Assembly: GCA_002633025.1 (NCBI GenBank)
Contig: NMRB01000125.1
Location: 1-64,000, forward strand
DNA length: 64,000 bases
Reading direction: 5' to 3'
Origin: Notospermus geniculatus
Taxonomy: Eukaryota > Nemertea > Pilidiophora > Heteronemertea > Lineidae
Numbering within the stretch: position 1 is the first letter of the stretch; each line of letters begins with the position of its first letter. The notes under the pieces are model-generated. The model did no database searches. It was not told where the DNA came from and was given only the letters and a program-made list of their open reading frames with translations. Shown here in pieces: positions 21,731 through 32,646 of the stretch. The translations under genes were made by a program, and so were the position numbers.

Positions 21731-24606
21731 GTGGGATTTCTCTATAGTCATGTAAGTCTCTCCTGATATGAGTTCAGTGGTCCTGAACAGCCTCACTCCC
21801 TCAGAACTGACAAGGTGATGACCAGAGACCTTTTGTTAAAGTGTGACACATAAATGAGTGATTGAGGGTGTCATGATTAAGACAGCGGATTAGGCCTGAT
21901 TCAGGATTTATATACAACTATTTGCTTGTTTGAACCTGTTATGTTGTACATTTCAGCTATTGAAATGCATAGGTTCACCAAGGCCATTAACACTTTCCTC
22001 AAATGCAACATCCGACTGGTTTTCCTAGAGACCGCTTCAAAAAGGCAAAATTATACCCTGTAACAAAACGTTTCAAATGTGATGATTCCTGCAACTTCTG
22101 CATGACAAAAATTTTCAAAATCTTCTCTGCTCACCTCTCAGTTGACCTCTGAACATGACGTACAAATGCCATAAAAGCTGGCCTTGTGATACTTCATCAT
22201 TCACACTGTCCATAAATCCTCCAGAATCCTTTCTTGAATTTTACTTCAAATGCTGACTGATTCCATTCCCAAATACCCTGTGGTATAAACCTACGACACT
22301 TTCCTCGAATAACATTGCTGCTAAATCAAGCATTATTCAATTAACCACAGTTGTACTACTCCCTGGGTGTATCCTCCACAACATCTTAATACAATCAAAA
22401 ATCGTAAAGTTTTGCAAAAATTAAATTTGCATTGTCTGTTAATTTTTCTATATATTTTTAAGAGATGGATTACTCTGTTGATTCTATTACTGGAGATACT
22501 TGAACTCTCAATATCAAATTAAAGATTCTAAAAGCAGATGATTCATCCTTACAATCTTCCATTGTTTTTGTATTGTACATGGTACGTATTGTTCATTTTG
22601 TCAGAAAAATCCTTTTAGATGCCCAGAAAGCGTATCAAATGATCGATTTCAAAAGCTAACTGGATTTCCCTGTTTCCTTTTACTACGGGGAACATCGAGA
22701 GAAATCATCTTCTTTTATCAGATTGTATTCGTTGTTTTCTGCAACATTTCAGAAAAAAATTTCACTCGGTCCTCTCGACACAGCCATGTCATGACTTTGT
22801 TTCTTAGAAGCTCACACTGCAAAAATAATAGTGGCAGTATAGAATCCCTCGAGATTGGATCTTTGCCATTCAACAAATTCAGTTTGGTTCCTGTTTGTTT
22901 GCTGTGATATGTTGTACTACGTAAATAGAGTACCTTTTCAGGCCTTTGGTGTATGTAGGGTCAAGGTTGATTTTTAAAACTTAAGGGATTCATATATAGT
23001 CAAAATCAGCTAGTTTGCCCTACAGATTACCTAATAAGGTATGGATGGGTAAGCATATGTTATTGTCATTTTTTACTGGTTTCGAGTGAAAAAAATTAGT
23101 ACCAGTAATACTGACAAACAGAATGAGATAAAAGAAATGATTTTCTGATTTTGGATGACGATTTTGCCTTTGAATTACTATATCCCTAGCAACCTCTACT
23201 TTATTTGGATGCTAATACGACTGCTTTGAAGTGCAAGGGTTTTTCTTTTCACATAAGCCAGTTTCATATATCAGTTCATCCTGTCTTCTGTCCCTTTCAT
23301 TCCTGTCATTACTAATTAACAAGATAATTTGTGTCAATCATTTCTGTATGTCACCGTCGCCGGGAAAAAGTTCCAGACTGCTTTGATTCTGAATGATTCT
23401 TCATTCATTTTAGTATTCATTGAGAAAATCAAAGAGTTGGCGTGATTTTTTTGCTCCGACATCCTTTTCATCTGTTGTGTCAAGTGTTTCTTTTGCCAGT
23501 CAGTAGGTACAAAGATTCAGAACAGTCATTTATGGTAAGAATTACTCATTTGAAGTTGGCATTCATTTGTATGTGAAGAAAACAAGAATTTGGGGTATTT
23601 ATGTTGGTTCATATCCATGTTTGGTGTATATAGGGTCATGAGTATGACATAGCATCATTTTGGCAATAAACAGACGCATTTGGCACAGAATGTCTGTTTT
23701 CATTCTTTTATAGCATCAACTTTGTAACAATCAACTACATGTTGCAAGAGTTGTATTCTGTGCAGACTACCACGGCAAATTCTCAACATAAATTTATGCT
23801 CCCTTGTTCTGCTGTTTTCAATTACAGCAGCGAGTCTCGTTGCGTGTCGCTTGCCCAGAGCGGATTAGAAAAAGCCTACTTCAGCCGTTTCTTCTCCTCA
23901 GGGTGCTTGTCTTATCCCAGCCTCTGGGTCCTCTGTCAAATTTATTTATCCGTCGGCTGCCATCCGTGAAATGACATTTGTTTAAAATTGATAACATTCT
24001 CCCAATAGCGCTTGGCGTGTTTGTTTTGAATCTACGACATCCCTGTTGTCGATGTTATCACACTGAAAAGAGACAAGGAGTTATAATAATGAACAGGCTG
24101 TTGAATGTGGTGGATGATATTGATACCACAATACCACAATTGGTGATCGATTGCAGCAGATATTCTTTGTTGATTTCAGGATATTTTTGCTTAAAGGCGG
24201 TGAGAGACTGGCGTGTAAGCAACGTGTCGGGAAGCATTGTGAACAACCAATCAGGGAGGCGGTAACATGGACCGAAACACTTGCCGGAAAATCTGATTGG
24301 CGGAACGCCTGCAGGACGCTCTGTCTGTGCTCTGACTTTCTATATTCCGTATCTATATTATAATTGACGGTGGCACCTTAACTTCGAACACGAACTCCTC
24401 CGTAGTTTCTGATCGAAATGGCACCATTTTCACAGGAAGTGTTGAGAATGATATGGGGGTGGCCCTTAAGCGGGTGGCATTACATTTTTTTACCCCTAAG
24501 TGAATAAAATGCACGAAGAAACTTCCAATGATTTGCAATGCCCACTGGCCTGGTTCCGCTGGCCACCGTGTAGATGGCGCTGCGTACGCAACACCATACA
24601 CGGTGG
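21731..24606. other. Intergenic or intronic, no gene seen
   Basis: The sequence is AT-rich and largely unique-looking, with no spliceable conserved peptide, tRNA or TIR element recognised. It ends at the sequence gap. Confidence 0.4.
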
Positions 24607-24961
24607 NNNNNNNNNNNNNNNNNNNNNNNNNNNNNNNNNNNNNNNNNNNNNNNNNNNNNNNNNNNNNNNNNNNNNNNNNNNNNNNNNNNNNNNNNNNNNN
24701 NNNNNNNNNNNNNNNNNNNNNNNNNNNNNNNNNNNNNNNNNNNNNNNNNNNNNNNNNNNNNNNNNNNNNNNNNNNNNNNNNNNNNNNNNNNNNNNNNNNN
24801 NNNNNNNNNNNNNNNNNNNNNNNNNNNNNNNNNNNNNNNNNNNNNNNNNNNNNNNNNNNNNNNNNNNNNNNNNNNNNNNNNNNNNNNNNNNNNNNNNNNN
24901 NNNNNNNNNNNNNNNNNNNNNNNNNNNNNNNNNNNNNNNNNNNNNNNNNNNNNNNNNNNNN
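24607..24961. other. Assembly gap (355 N)
   Basis: This is an unresolved run of N. Reading frames across it have no meaning. Confidence 1.
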
Positions 24962-26242
24962 CAGGGTTCCAGATACTGTTAGCCAATGTCGCCAATGGCG
25001 AAAAAAATATTAGATTGGCTACAGTTACAATTGGTTTGGCTAAAAATTTGGCAACAGTATTATTTGTGGTCTGAAAGTTGAGTCCCTGAGATTCTTGCAG
25101 TTAGAGCTGTGTGGTAAGAGAAGTTGAAAATTTATTATAAGTATAACTATTACACAATTTTGGTTGGCTACAATTTGCAAAGATTGGCTACAGGTAACAG
25201 GTCATTGGCTACACATTTGGCTCCCCAAAAAATAGGCCTAGCTGTACCCCTGGGATTGCAGTTGTTTTCATTCAAACAACTGGAGCCCTTTTTACATGAG
25301 TCAGTTCGAAGTGAGTCTTACATTTTGTACCATGAAAAGGAAAGGATATAGGCTTTTTCACGGTACAAAAAGCAAGTGAACTGTCCTCAATCCTGTTTGA
25401 ACCAACTCCGTTTATGTTGCTTGCACTTGCTTGTAAAATCAGTTGAGACCTTGACATGATAATCCCAATCATAATAGGCCAAAAAACTCTGATTTTCCAT
25501 ATAAATTCCAATGATACCGGCATTAAAACATTTTAATCTGTAAGCCTACAAACTCCTGCACGTCAGGAACAATACAGCATTCTCAATCTCCTTGTCTATC
25601 AATGTTTCTATTGATGAAGTACACAAGCTGTCTCACATTCATCTCACATTGACGTGTCTGGAAGTTTGTCACGGTCCCTTCAGATTTCCTTCTTGAAACA
25701 AAGAGATAACAGTTTATTGGAGAATACCACCATTGATTTTATTTCATATTTGGTAGAAGTGATTGGCAGACTGTGATATTTGGTTGAGGATCCCCTAGGG
25801 AGTTTTTTTCAATGTATTTCATTAGTTTTCATCCTTTGGGAAAAAATTACAGGATTCATCAGAGTATGAATTGTACCAGGCTGTTTCCCGGGAATAACTT
25901 TTGCGATAATGATTTTCTGTCGCAAAAATAGACGGGAGTAAAAAAATCCTCCCTTACCGAAATTAGGCTGGGAGTGGAACATGTTGAGTGGATGTCAGAA
26001 ACATCAAATTAATAACATAATTTAAGAGATTTGAAGAGATGAAAAAGCAGATCCCTGAAACAAATTGTTGTTCCAAACCATGAGATGGGAAATCAGCAAT
26101 TGCTTCTGTCAAGAGGTAAGCATGGTTAAGATTAAAGGTGGTTCACATCAAATGTGGCTTGCGGTTCACCACCTGGTTTTCACAGGCAGGGGATGCCCAT
26201 CAGATCTTGTCTGTTGTTATTTCAAGTTGAAACAAAATCAGT
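24962..26242. other. No gene seen after the gap
   Basis: A GGCTACA/TTGGCTA motif recurs between about 24980 and 25220 (possible degenerate repeat cut by the gap). The rest is AT-rich with no recognisable exon. Confidence 0.4.
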
Positions 26243-26480
26243 GTCTATAGAGCTTGTGCAGATGACGTCATCACGAAAAAATCCGCCATCTTGCCGGTCA
26301 AACTGACGTCAAATGACGTCGGCGACCCACGTGGTGCAGTTTGTCGTCAGCACAAGTGGAGTGTTGCGTCTTCAACCATGACGCGATCTGCATGTGGCGC
26401 ACTTTGTCATTGACCGCCAGCATGGTGGACCGCCGGTCAAAAGTGACGTCATAATGAGCCGCTGCACAAGCTCTATAGAC
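26243..26480. mobile_element. Complete CRE-palindrome MITE, 238 bp
   Basis: The perfect 18-bp TIRs are GTCTATAGAGCTTGTGCA (26243-26260) and its inverse (26463-26480). The body carries three TGACGTCA palindromes, one TGACGTCG and a CACGTGG box. Related partial copies lie at 18569-18763 and, inverted and more diverged, at 50068-50285. Confidence 0.85.
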
Positions 26481-26873
26481 AATGCATGGCAAATCAAAAA
26501 CAGCATTTGGTGCAAACGTGCCTTCACAGCAGCAGGCATTGTCAATATATCAGATTGATCTTGCAGGTGGTCAGGTGAATTCACATCAATGAATACACAT
26601 CAGCATCATTACCATCATCATCAACTTCCTAGTTTTCATCCTCCGATTGTCATTTTAAATCCATCCATGTATGGATGTTTCTCCAATGTCTTGTACATTA
26701 CATGTTATCATCAGATCAGGCAGGTGATCAACCTTCCAGATCGAGCAGCTATTGTCATTAACCCACTCTGGTTTCCTCCTGTCTGGTGTTTAAATGTTGA
26801 GAGCGTGGACAGCCCCATACCCCTCAATGTCATAGGTGCAAGGGAGGCAAGGCCCTGCCATATAGCACTACAG

Positions 26874-27060
26874 CAGAGTTCTCCACTAGTGTAAGAGAAC
26901 GGGCGCGGGGAAATCGCATTTCAGGGCTTCTAGATTTCAAATTTTTCTGGGGAGGCCCCCAGACCCCCTGAGGACGCGCGTACAGCAGCGGCTTCCGATA
27001 TCAGTAACCGTGTGACGTCACCAGCGCCCCGGTCTGTTTCAAACCCTGTGGAGAACTCTG
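26874..27060. mobile_element. Short MITE with CAGAGTTCTCCAC ends
   Basis: The ends are CAGAGTTCTCCAC (26874-26886) and GTGGAGAACTCTG (27048-27060). The core is GC-rich (GGGCGCGGGG; AGGCCCCCAGACCCCCTGAGG) with one TGACGTCA. The CAG start is consistent with hAT or Tc1-like families, and no target duplication is certain. Confidence 0.7.
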
Positions 27061-27742
27061 TAACAGAAGTGGAAAACTTCCGCAATTAGGTGTTAATCGC
27101 TGCCTTGGTCCCATGTTGTAACCTGCTATCAATTGAGGCATTCAGCAAGTGAAGGTCCTTGCCCAAGGCTGGATGAGAAAAATTCCTGCGCTTGTTCAAT
27201 TGGAGTTGTGGCTAAATGAGATCTTTGCTCGCATCACCACAGATTGACAAAAAAGTGGAAAACCACTTCAGAAAAGGTCGGCATCTTCGGGACTGACAAA
27301 TGCTATCTTTAATAGAAAGGTGTCCTCCTGACAAATGTATCTATGCTATTAAGGGAGGTTTCGCTGTTTACTGAATTTACCGAAGTATTCCTGACTTGTA
27401 TTCACACTTCACGAGGAAGATTTTGGAAAATAAACGATGAATAGATAGGCATATGCTGTTTACGGTATCCTGTTAGGTTCATTGATAATTTCCTGTGTAG
27501 TGTTTGTAATGAGAAGATCAAACAACGTAGCATAAATTGTTCAACGCATTAATTAACGTGGTTAGCTGATGAGCAAGTTGCTGCTACTTACGACAGCCTG
27601 GAGGTAGTTTTCTTGTCGGCTGACAATGCGTTATTGATCACGACTTGTTTTGGTTCATGGGTCTTTAGTTTATGATCTACTATTTTTATGATGCGTCTGG
27701 GTTTTGATTTCAGAAACGTTCCAAAAGTACAGGTGTGAAGGC
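27061..27742. other. No gene seen
   Basis: Unique-looking spacer between two MITEs. No exon or RNA gene recognised. Confidence 0.4.
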
Positions 27743-28008
27743 AGGCCTTTATATTCCCTAATTTGGGCTATTTCTGTTTACGGTGGTATGGGGCCAAAGG
27801 CCCCATCAGAGCGCCGAAGGCACGATTGGGGAGGAGCGCGAGGGGGGGGTCCCCCCTCTTTAGAAATTTTTTTGAAAATAGAGTATAAAAGACGCCATTT
27901 CCAGGCATCTGAGATTCCCATTTAAATGTAAAACAAGACTCAAATTTGGGCGCCCTTAATTTGGGCTCCGACGTTAAACGTCATTAATTTGGGGGAATAT
28001 AAAGGCCT
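27743..28008. mobile_element. MITE with AGGCCTTTATATTCCC ends
   Basis: The ends are AGGCCTTTATATTCCC (27743) and its inverse GGGAATATAAAGGCCT (to 28008), with TAATTTGGG blocks repeated inside. A GC-rich GGGGCCAAAGGCCCC hairpin lies near 27790. Confidence 0.8.
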
Positions 28009-28084
28009 GGAATGTGTGAAGCTTAAACGATAGTGAATTTGAGGCAGTGCCCTGCCACGAATGTCAAATATGCTTCACATTCTT

Positions 28085-28345
28085 AAGCCTGTTTCATACT
28101 CTGCCGCATGACCATCATTGGCGACCGATCGCACGATCTCGCATTTGACGCCGACCCCATCGCACAATTTGGTCGGCGTCCGATCGCGAGACTGTACCGC
28201 CTACCGGTAACGACTTGAGTCATTTCATAACGCGTCGCCGTCGCTGAAGTACGTTAGAGTATGAATCAACATGACTATGTCGGCGTCCAGATTTTGATCG
28301 CGCGTCAGATGCCGATGGTCGTGCGTCAAAGTGTGAACTAGGCTT
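28085..28345. mobile_element. MITE with AAGCCTgTTCA-type ends
   Basis: Left end AAGCCTGTTTCATACTCTG and right end (inverse) AAGCCTAGTTCACACTTTG bracket a GC-rich core with many GATCGC, GGCGTC and GCGTC motifs, able to fold. This end type is common in small metazoan DNA elements. Confidence 0.72.
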
Positions 28346-30099
28346 TACCCAGTCTCACCAGACACCTTTCTGGAGAACCCTTGAAGCTCAGTCAGTGCTC
28401 ACTTGATCCTTTCACACAGTTGACATTACAAAAGGTGACTCAACCAGAAATTGAACTTGCAGCCCATCAGTAACAAGTCCAACATCCTCCCACCAGGACC
28501 TCCCCAATTAAATTGGCTTTCGAACGATGATGGCTGTCTCCAACGTTTTCCTGTAGTTTGTACCATCTATACTATAATGGGCGTTGTGGCCGCGAAAAAG
28601 GAGGTGGATTTTGTTTCAAGCTGTGGTCTCGGAAATGCGTTGAATGTTGGAAACAATGACTTAGTAGGTGTGGATCATATTGTAGTATTCCCCTCGACGG
28701 ATTCTTTTTTGAAATTTTACCCCCTTTTTGGTAAAAAATGCGTTTTTGTGCCACAATTTGAACACAGGAGAGTTCCACACAGCTACTTGATAGTGTAGCC
28801 ACCTAGCAACAATGAGACAAACTACGTCCGTCCGTACCAACTGGAGTTGATCGCATCGTATACAAGTGTGTAGTGTAGCAATGTGTACATGTGTTCGGTC
28901 AACGAAGAAACAAGGGCCTTTCTCACGCCTCCTCAAAAACTACGCATTGACGGCAGACAACACCTTTTGGGAATGTTTACGTATTATGTGGGGAGTGTTT
29001 TAAACCTACTTTTAGGCCAGAAAGTGATGCGGGCTTGGCAGAATCAATGGTTTTTCTGCACTAATCGAGCGGCGCATTCGCCATCATCTTTTTTTGTATT
29101 GCGCTGTAAACCATGCGCACCAATTCCGTGTGAGCCGCGAAACACCCTACACCTGTCTTCGGCCATCGTCTCATCGCCACATCATTACATTGCATGGACG
29201 GTATCAGGACACATTCCCTTCGGACAATTGTCCATGACTTCTGCCCCCCCCCCCCACATTTACCTGCCGTAGGACCTCGCATGTTCACTTCGAAGATTTT
29301 CTGAAACCGCTTTAGCCATACCTACCGGGATTTCTACGCCAGTAGCCTACTTCATAAACTAGGCCTACATGTACTTCCTACGACATCACCGGTATCAGGA
29401 CCCCACAGCCCACCGACATTCCACCTGGCATCTGCCTCCCCCCGAACATTGCCCCCTCCAGCCTTTACTCCCGTAGGACTTCTGCCCCTAAGAGATCTGC
29501 CCCTGGACATCTATTCCTGGACATTTAATACCCCCGTTGGACTTCTGCCCTCACGTCCGGGGTACATGTTGGGGGGGGGGTACATATCCTGGGTGCCAAT
29601 ATGTCCTACGTGGGTAAATGTCCGGGGCGGCAAAATTCCACAGGCAAATATCGGGAGGGGAGGAATGTCCAGCGGGCACATGTCCCAGAATTGGCACCAC
29701 GTCTGGGGGGGAGGGGGGTAATCACCAGCAACAGCGATTCATACCTTCCTCTGAAGAACTACTAAAACCCATAATATTCAGGGCTTTTCTACATGACTTC
29801 GGCATGATTTTTTCGCCACCCTTACTGCCTCTGGTGCCATTTATTTTTTCACCCCTGATGCCATCCTCTGACCTGACCACATGCATCCTGTGCGTATGTG
29901 CTCGCCACGGGTATCATGCTAGTGTACTACAAATGATGCTTGTCCACCTGCCTTATTACTCCAGCAGGTGAAGAGATCTCGCAATATCAGTCCACGCACA
30001 CAATTTTACAACAGCAGAAATCAGCAATAACCATGATAGACTTTACATACGTATATGTCATTGCCAATGATGTTGGCCAACTTCTTCACTGGTCCGCTG
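28346..30099. other. No gene seen; contains a C-rich then G-rich tract
   Basis: Between 29222 and 29720 the top strand goes from C-rich (CTTCTGCCCCC repeats) to G-rich (runs of 9-10 G near 29571 and 29704). The rest is ordinary spacer. The local frames are short and unlike known proteins. Confidence 0.45.
29222..29720. repeat. Low-complexity C-rich/G-rich tract
   Basis: Degenerate GACTTCTGCCCC / GACATNTGCCCC units are followed by near-inverse GGGGCAGATGTCC-like G-rich units. Poly-C at 29243-29253 and several poly-G runs could form hairpins or G-quadruplexes. Confidence 0.6.
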
Positions 30100-30482
30100 G
30101 GAGTGTTGATGGTGTAGCGGCTTTTCTCTCTTGACGACAACAGGAGGTCCAGGTTCAAATCCCATTTGAGATCTGCCACTGACTGTTTTCCATGACCATG
30201 ATTTCCCATAGATTTCAAGGGCAGCATGACCATTCTCTCTTTCAAAGGGGTTAGTCCACCAATCAGCTCCAAAGCTCAAGTATACTTGAGATTTGGAGCT
30301 GATGGTGGACTAACCCCTTTGAAATCTACAAGCGAAATGTTAGAATTGCTGTCCTGGAAATGCAGCTGTCATTGTCATTGCTGACATTCCACGTTTGGTC
30401 CCCAGTCACAGCAATTCTTCTTAGCAAGGGTGACTCTTTGACAGTGCAGGTTTTCTTCAGGCACTCCAGTTTCCTCCTACTG
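30100..30482 (+). mobile_element. tRNA-derived SINE with LINE-like tail, interrupted by a hairpin
   Basis: The A-box-like TGGTGTAGCGG (about 30109) and B box GGTTCAAATCC (about 30152) form the head. The tail near 30445-30480 reads GCACTCCAGTTTCCTCCT, similar to the tail of the SINE at 59880-60055 and to 3' ends of L2-type LINE/SINE pairs. The 85-bp palindrome at 30240-30324 sits in the middle and is probably a later insertion. Confidence 0.6.
30240..30324. repeat. 85-bp near-perfect palindrome
   Basis: The left arm TTTCAAAGGGGTTAGTCCAC is inverted at the right end, and the arms continue inward almost to the centre (GCTCAAGTATACTTGAG). It is a strong hairpin and may be a minimal MITE. Confidence 0.85.
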
Positions 30483-32385
30483 TAGGCCTATATCGTGACA
30501 TTGATTCACCCAATATTGTCTATAATATACAGACAAAAAAGTGGTGCCCAGCTCCGAGCTCAATACTTTATAGTGCAGTTGACTTTGTATCACTTTTGTG
30601 GTGAGACAGTAAATGTAGCACATCTTTCCATGACTGATGAAACCACAGTAATATCTCTCCTCAGGTATCAAATTGAAGTCCATCATCAGCTGGTGCATCA
30701 ACCTAACCAACCTCTTTACCATCCTACGTGATGCTCATCTTGACATTTTGTAATCTTCCTCCTACTGCCTTGTTTACTTTCAGTCACCAATTACCCCTCA
30801 TTTGAAAGCTTTTAGGGACTGCTGAATTAATAAATTGGCTCTAAATTTTTGACAGTTCTAATGAATTTTGTCTATTTGAATAACGTGTAATGCATTCTGG
30901 TAATGGTGAACACACATTAGATTTAAGTTGATATTACTAGGTAGTCGTGGAGTGTGGCTTTTGTACGAAAAGTTGAGTGCCGTGTAATGAAATTGAGGCA
31001 GAGCATAATTTTTAGCAAAAATGTTGGAAATGCTCCTAATGGTGTACGTTCTTCTTTCCGTGTAATTTACTTTTATTAATTAACGTACTGAGATTTCCTG
31101 CCTAAATCGTGTGATCATGCTGAGTCTTATTTTGCATTTCCTGTGTGGGACATGAGAAAAATCACGAGTTTCGCTTTTCACGACACACCGTAGTTGCCAT
31201 GGGGCCTGTCACAGCAGCCAAGACTAATTTAAAGTTCCTTCCTCCAACCCAATATTGTCATATTAGGAATCGTGTCGTCCTTCTCATGGGACATCCTCAT
31301 CCGACTTAGTCTCATCTTGGAAGACTGGAGTCCAATTTTTGTATTTCTTCTCCCTAATTCATTCTTATTCAAATTTCTTTTTAGAAAGATCTAATCTCTT
31401 GTGTTCACGCCTGTTTTCTAATCAAATGCGTGGAGCGCTTATGGGTTTGCTTTGAATGTGTAGAAACTTGTGATTGTACCATCATTCTCAGGCCAAACTA
31501 AAGTAATCTTTTGCTTACCGAACCTGGTCCACCTGTTGCATTTCACTTTGCCAACCCAAAAATTTGGCATTCCCAACCAACCCACCACAAACCATCGATG
31601 TCTACCCAAATTTAATTCCTTTCTTTTCATGAAAAAAAGTTCTCTTTGCACTTTTGGGATGGCTTCCTAAGGATCGCTCAGGGTGAGGATCGAGTATGTC
31701 CCATTAGAGATCAATTTGAAATTACCGTGTTTCACCTCCTAATATCTGATGCAGAAGAATTCTTTTCATTTCACAGTATTCCGACTTGTATTGGAAAGTT
31801 CCACCTCAAATTGCCATGGAGCGAAACCATACTTCCCAAATACGGATGCTAACGAACCACAAAAAGAATAAATCAATGTAGAAACATTTACCTTGTAACT
31901 GGCTGCTTCTTTTTATTTATGCCGATGTTCTCCGCCGCCTAATTTCTTGAGGTCTGTAATTTCATACAAAAGTCTTCAGAAGATTGCTACGGCCACTTGA
32001 TGTGCGCGCTTTACATGTAAAAGGGTCATTCCCCTCGTCTCGAGACCTTGTTGCATCTCGTGTATCCAAATTAACCAAAATACCTGACCCTTTTTTGCCC
32101 AATGCAGTACAAATGTACTAGATATTCATCCCTCCTTTGTGTGGAACCAATTTTACTTTGTGATACGGGGCTGGAAGAATTAACATTCGGTATACCACTT
32201 GTGAATGGCTACTGCTGGAAATTCAATTATGATGGGTCTTGTTGCACATCAAAATGCTTTTGAAAAATCACAAGGCAGATTATATTGTAAAATGGAATTA
32301 ATGTCATCATCCCTGCAAAACGGAGAGGTCTCTTCACCTGATATGCTGGCTGTTGAAGGGAAGGATGAACTGTGCTCTAAAATTA
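30483..32385. other. No gene seen
   Basis: AT-rich spacer. No repeat with clear ends and no exon recognised. Confidence 0.4.
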
Positions 32386-32646
32386 AAGGGCCGTATTCTA
32401 GAAGCTTCCTTAAGTCTAAGGTTTACCTTTAGCTATTGTTTGCAGGGCAGAATATACAAAACCTATAAAATTTCCCTTAAACTATTGTTCCAAACAAAAG
32501 ATAAGGGAAATTTTACACTTAAGATGTTTTATGCATACGGCCCCGGGGATCATATGCACAAAACATCTTTTAAAAGTGTAAAATTTCCCTTATTGTTCCA
32601 AATAAAAGATAAGGGAAATTTTAATCTTAAGATATTTTATGCCTGT
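32386..32646. mobile_element. MITE with GGGCCGTAT ends plus adjoining hairpin
   Basis: The left end AAGGGCCGTATTCTAGAAGC (32386) pairs imperfectly with GCATACGGCCCC (to about 32545). Inside, AAATTTCCCTTA and TAAGGGAAATTT blocks alternate. A second palindrome (about 32552-32646) repeats the same AAAACATCTT / AAATTTCCCTTA / TAAGGGAAATTTT modules, as if a half element had been duplicated. Confidence 0.65.

Noticed and set aside
24480-25074. Several frames of 160-171 codons spanning the gap
   Set aside because: Most of their length is undetermined sequence.
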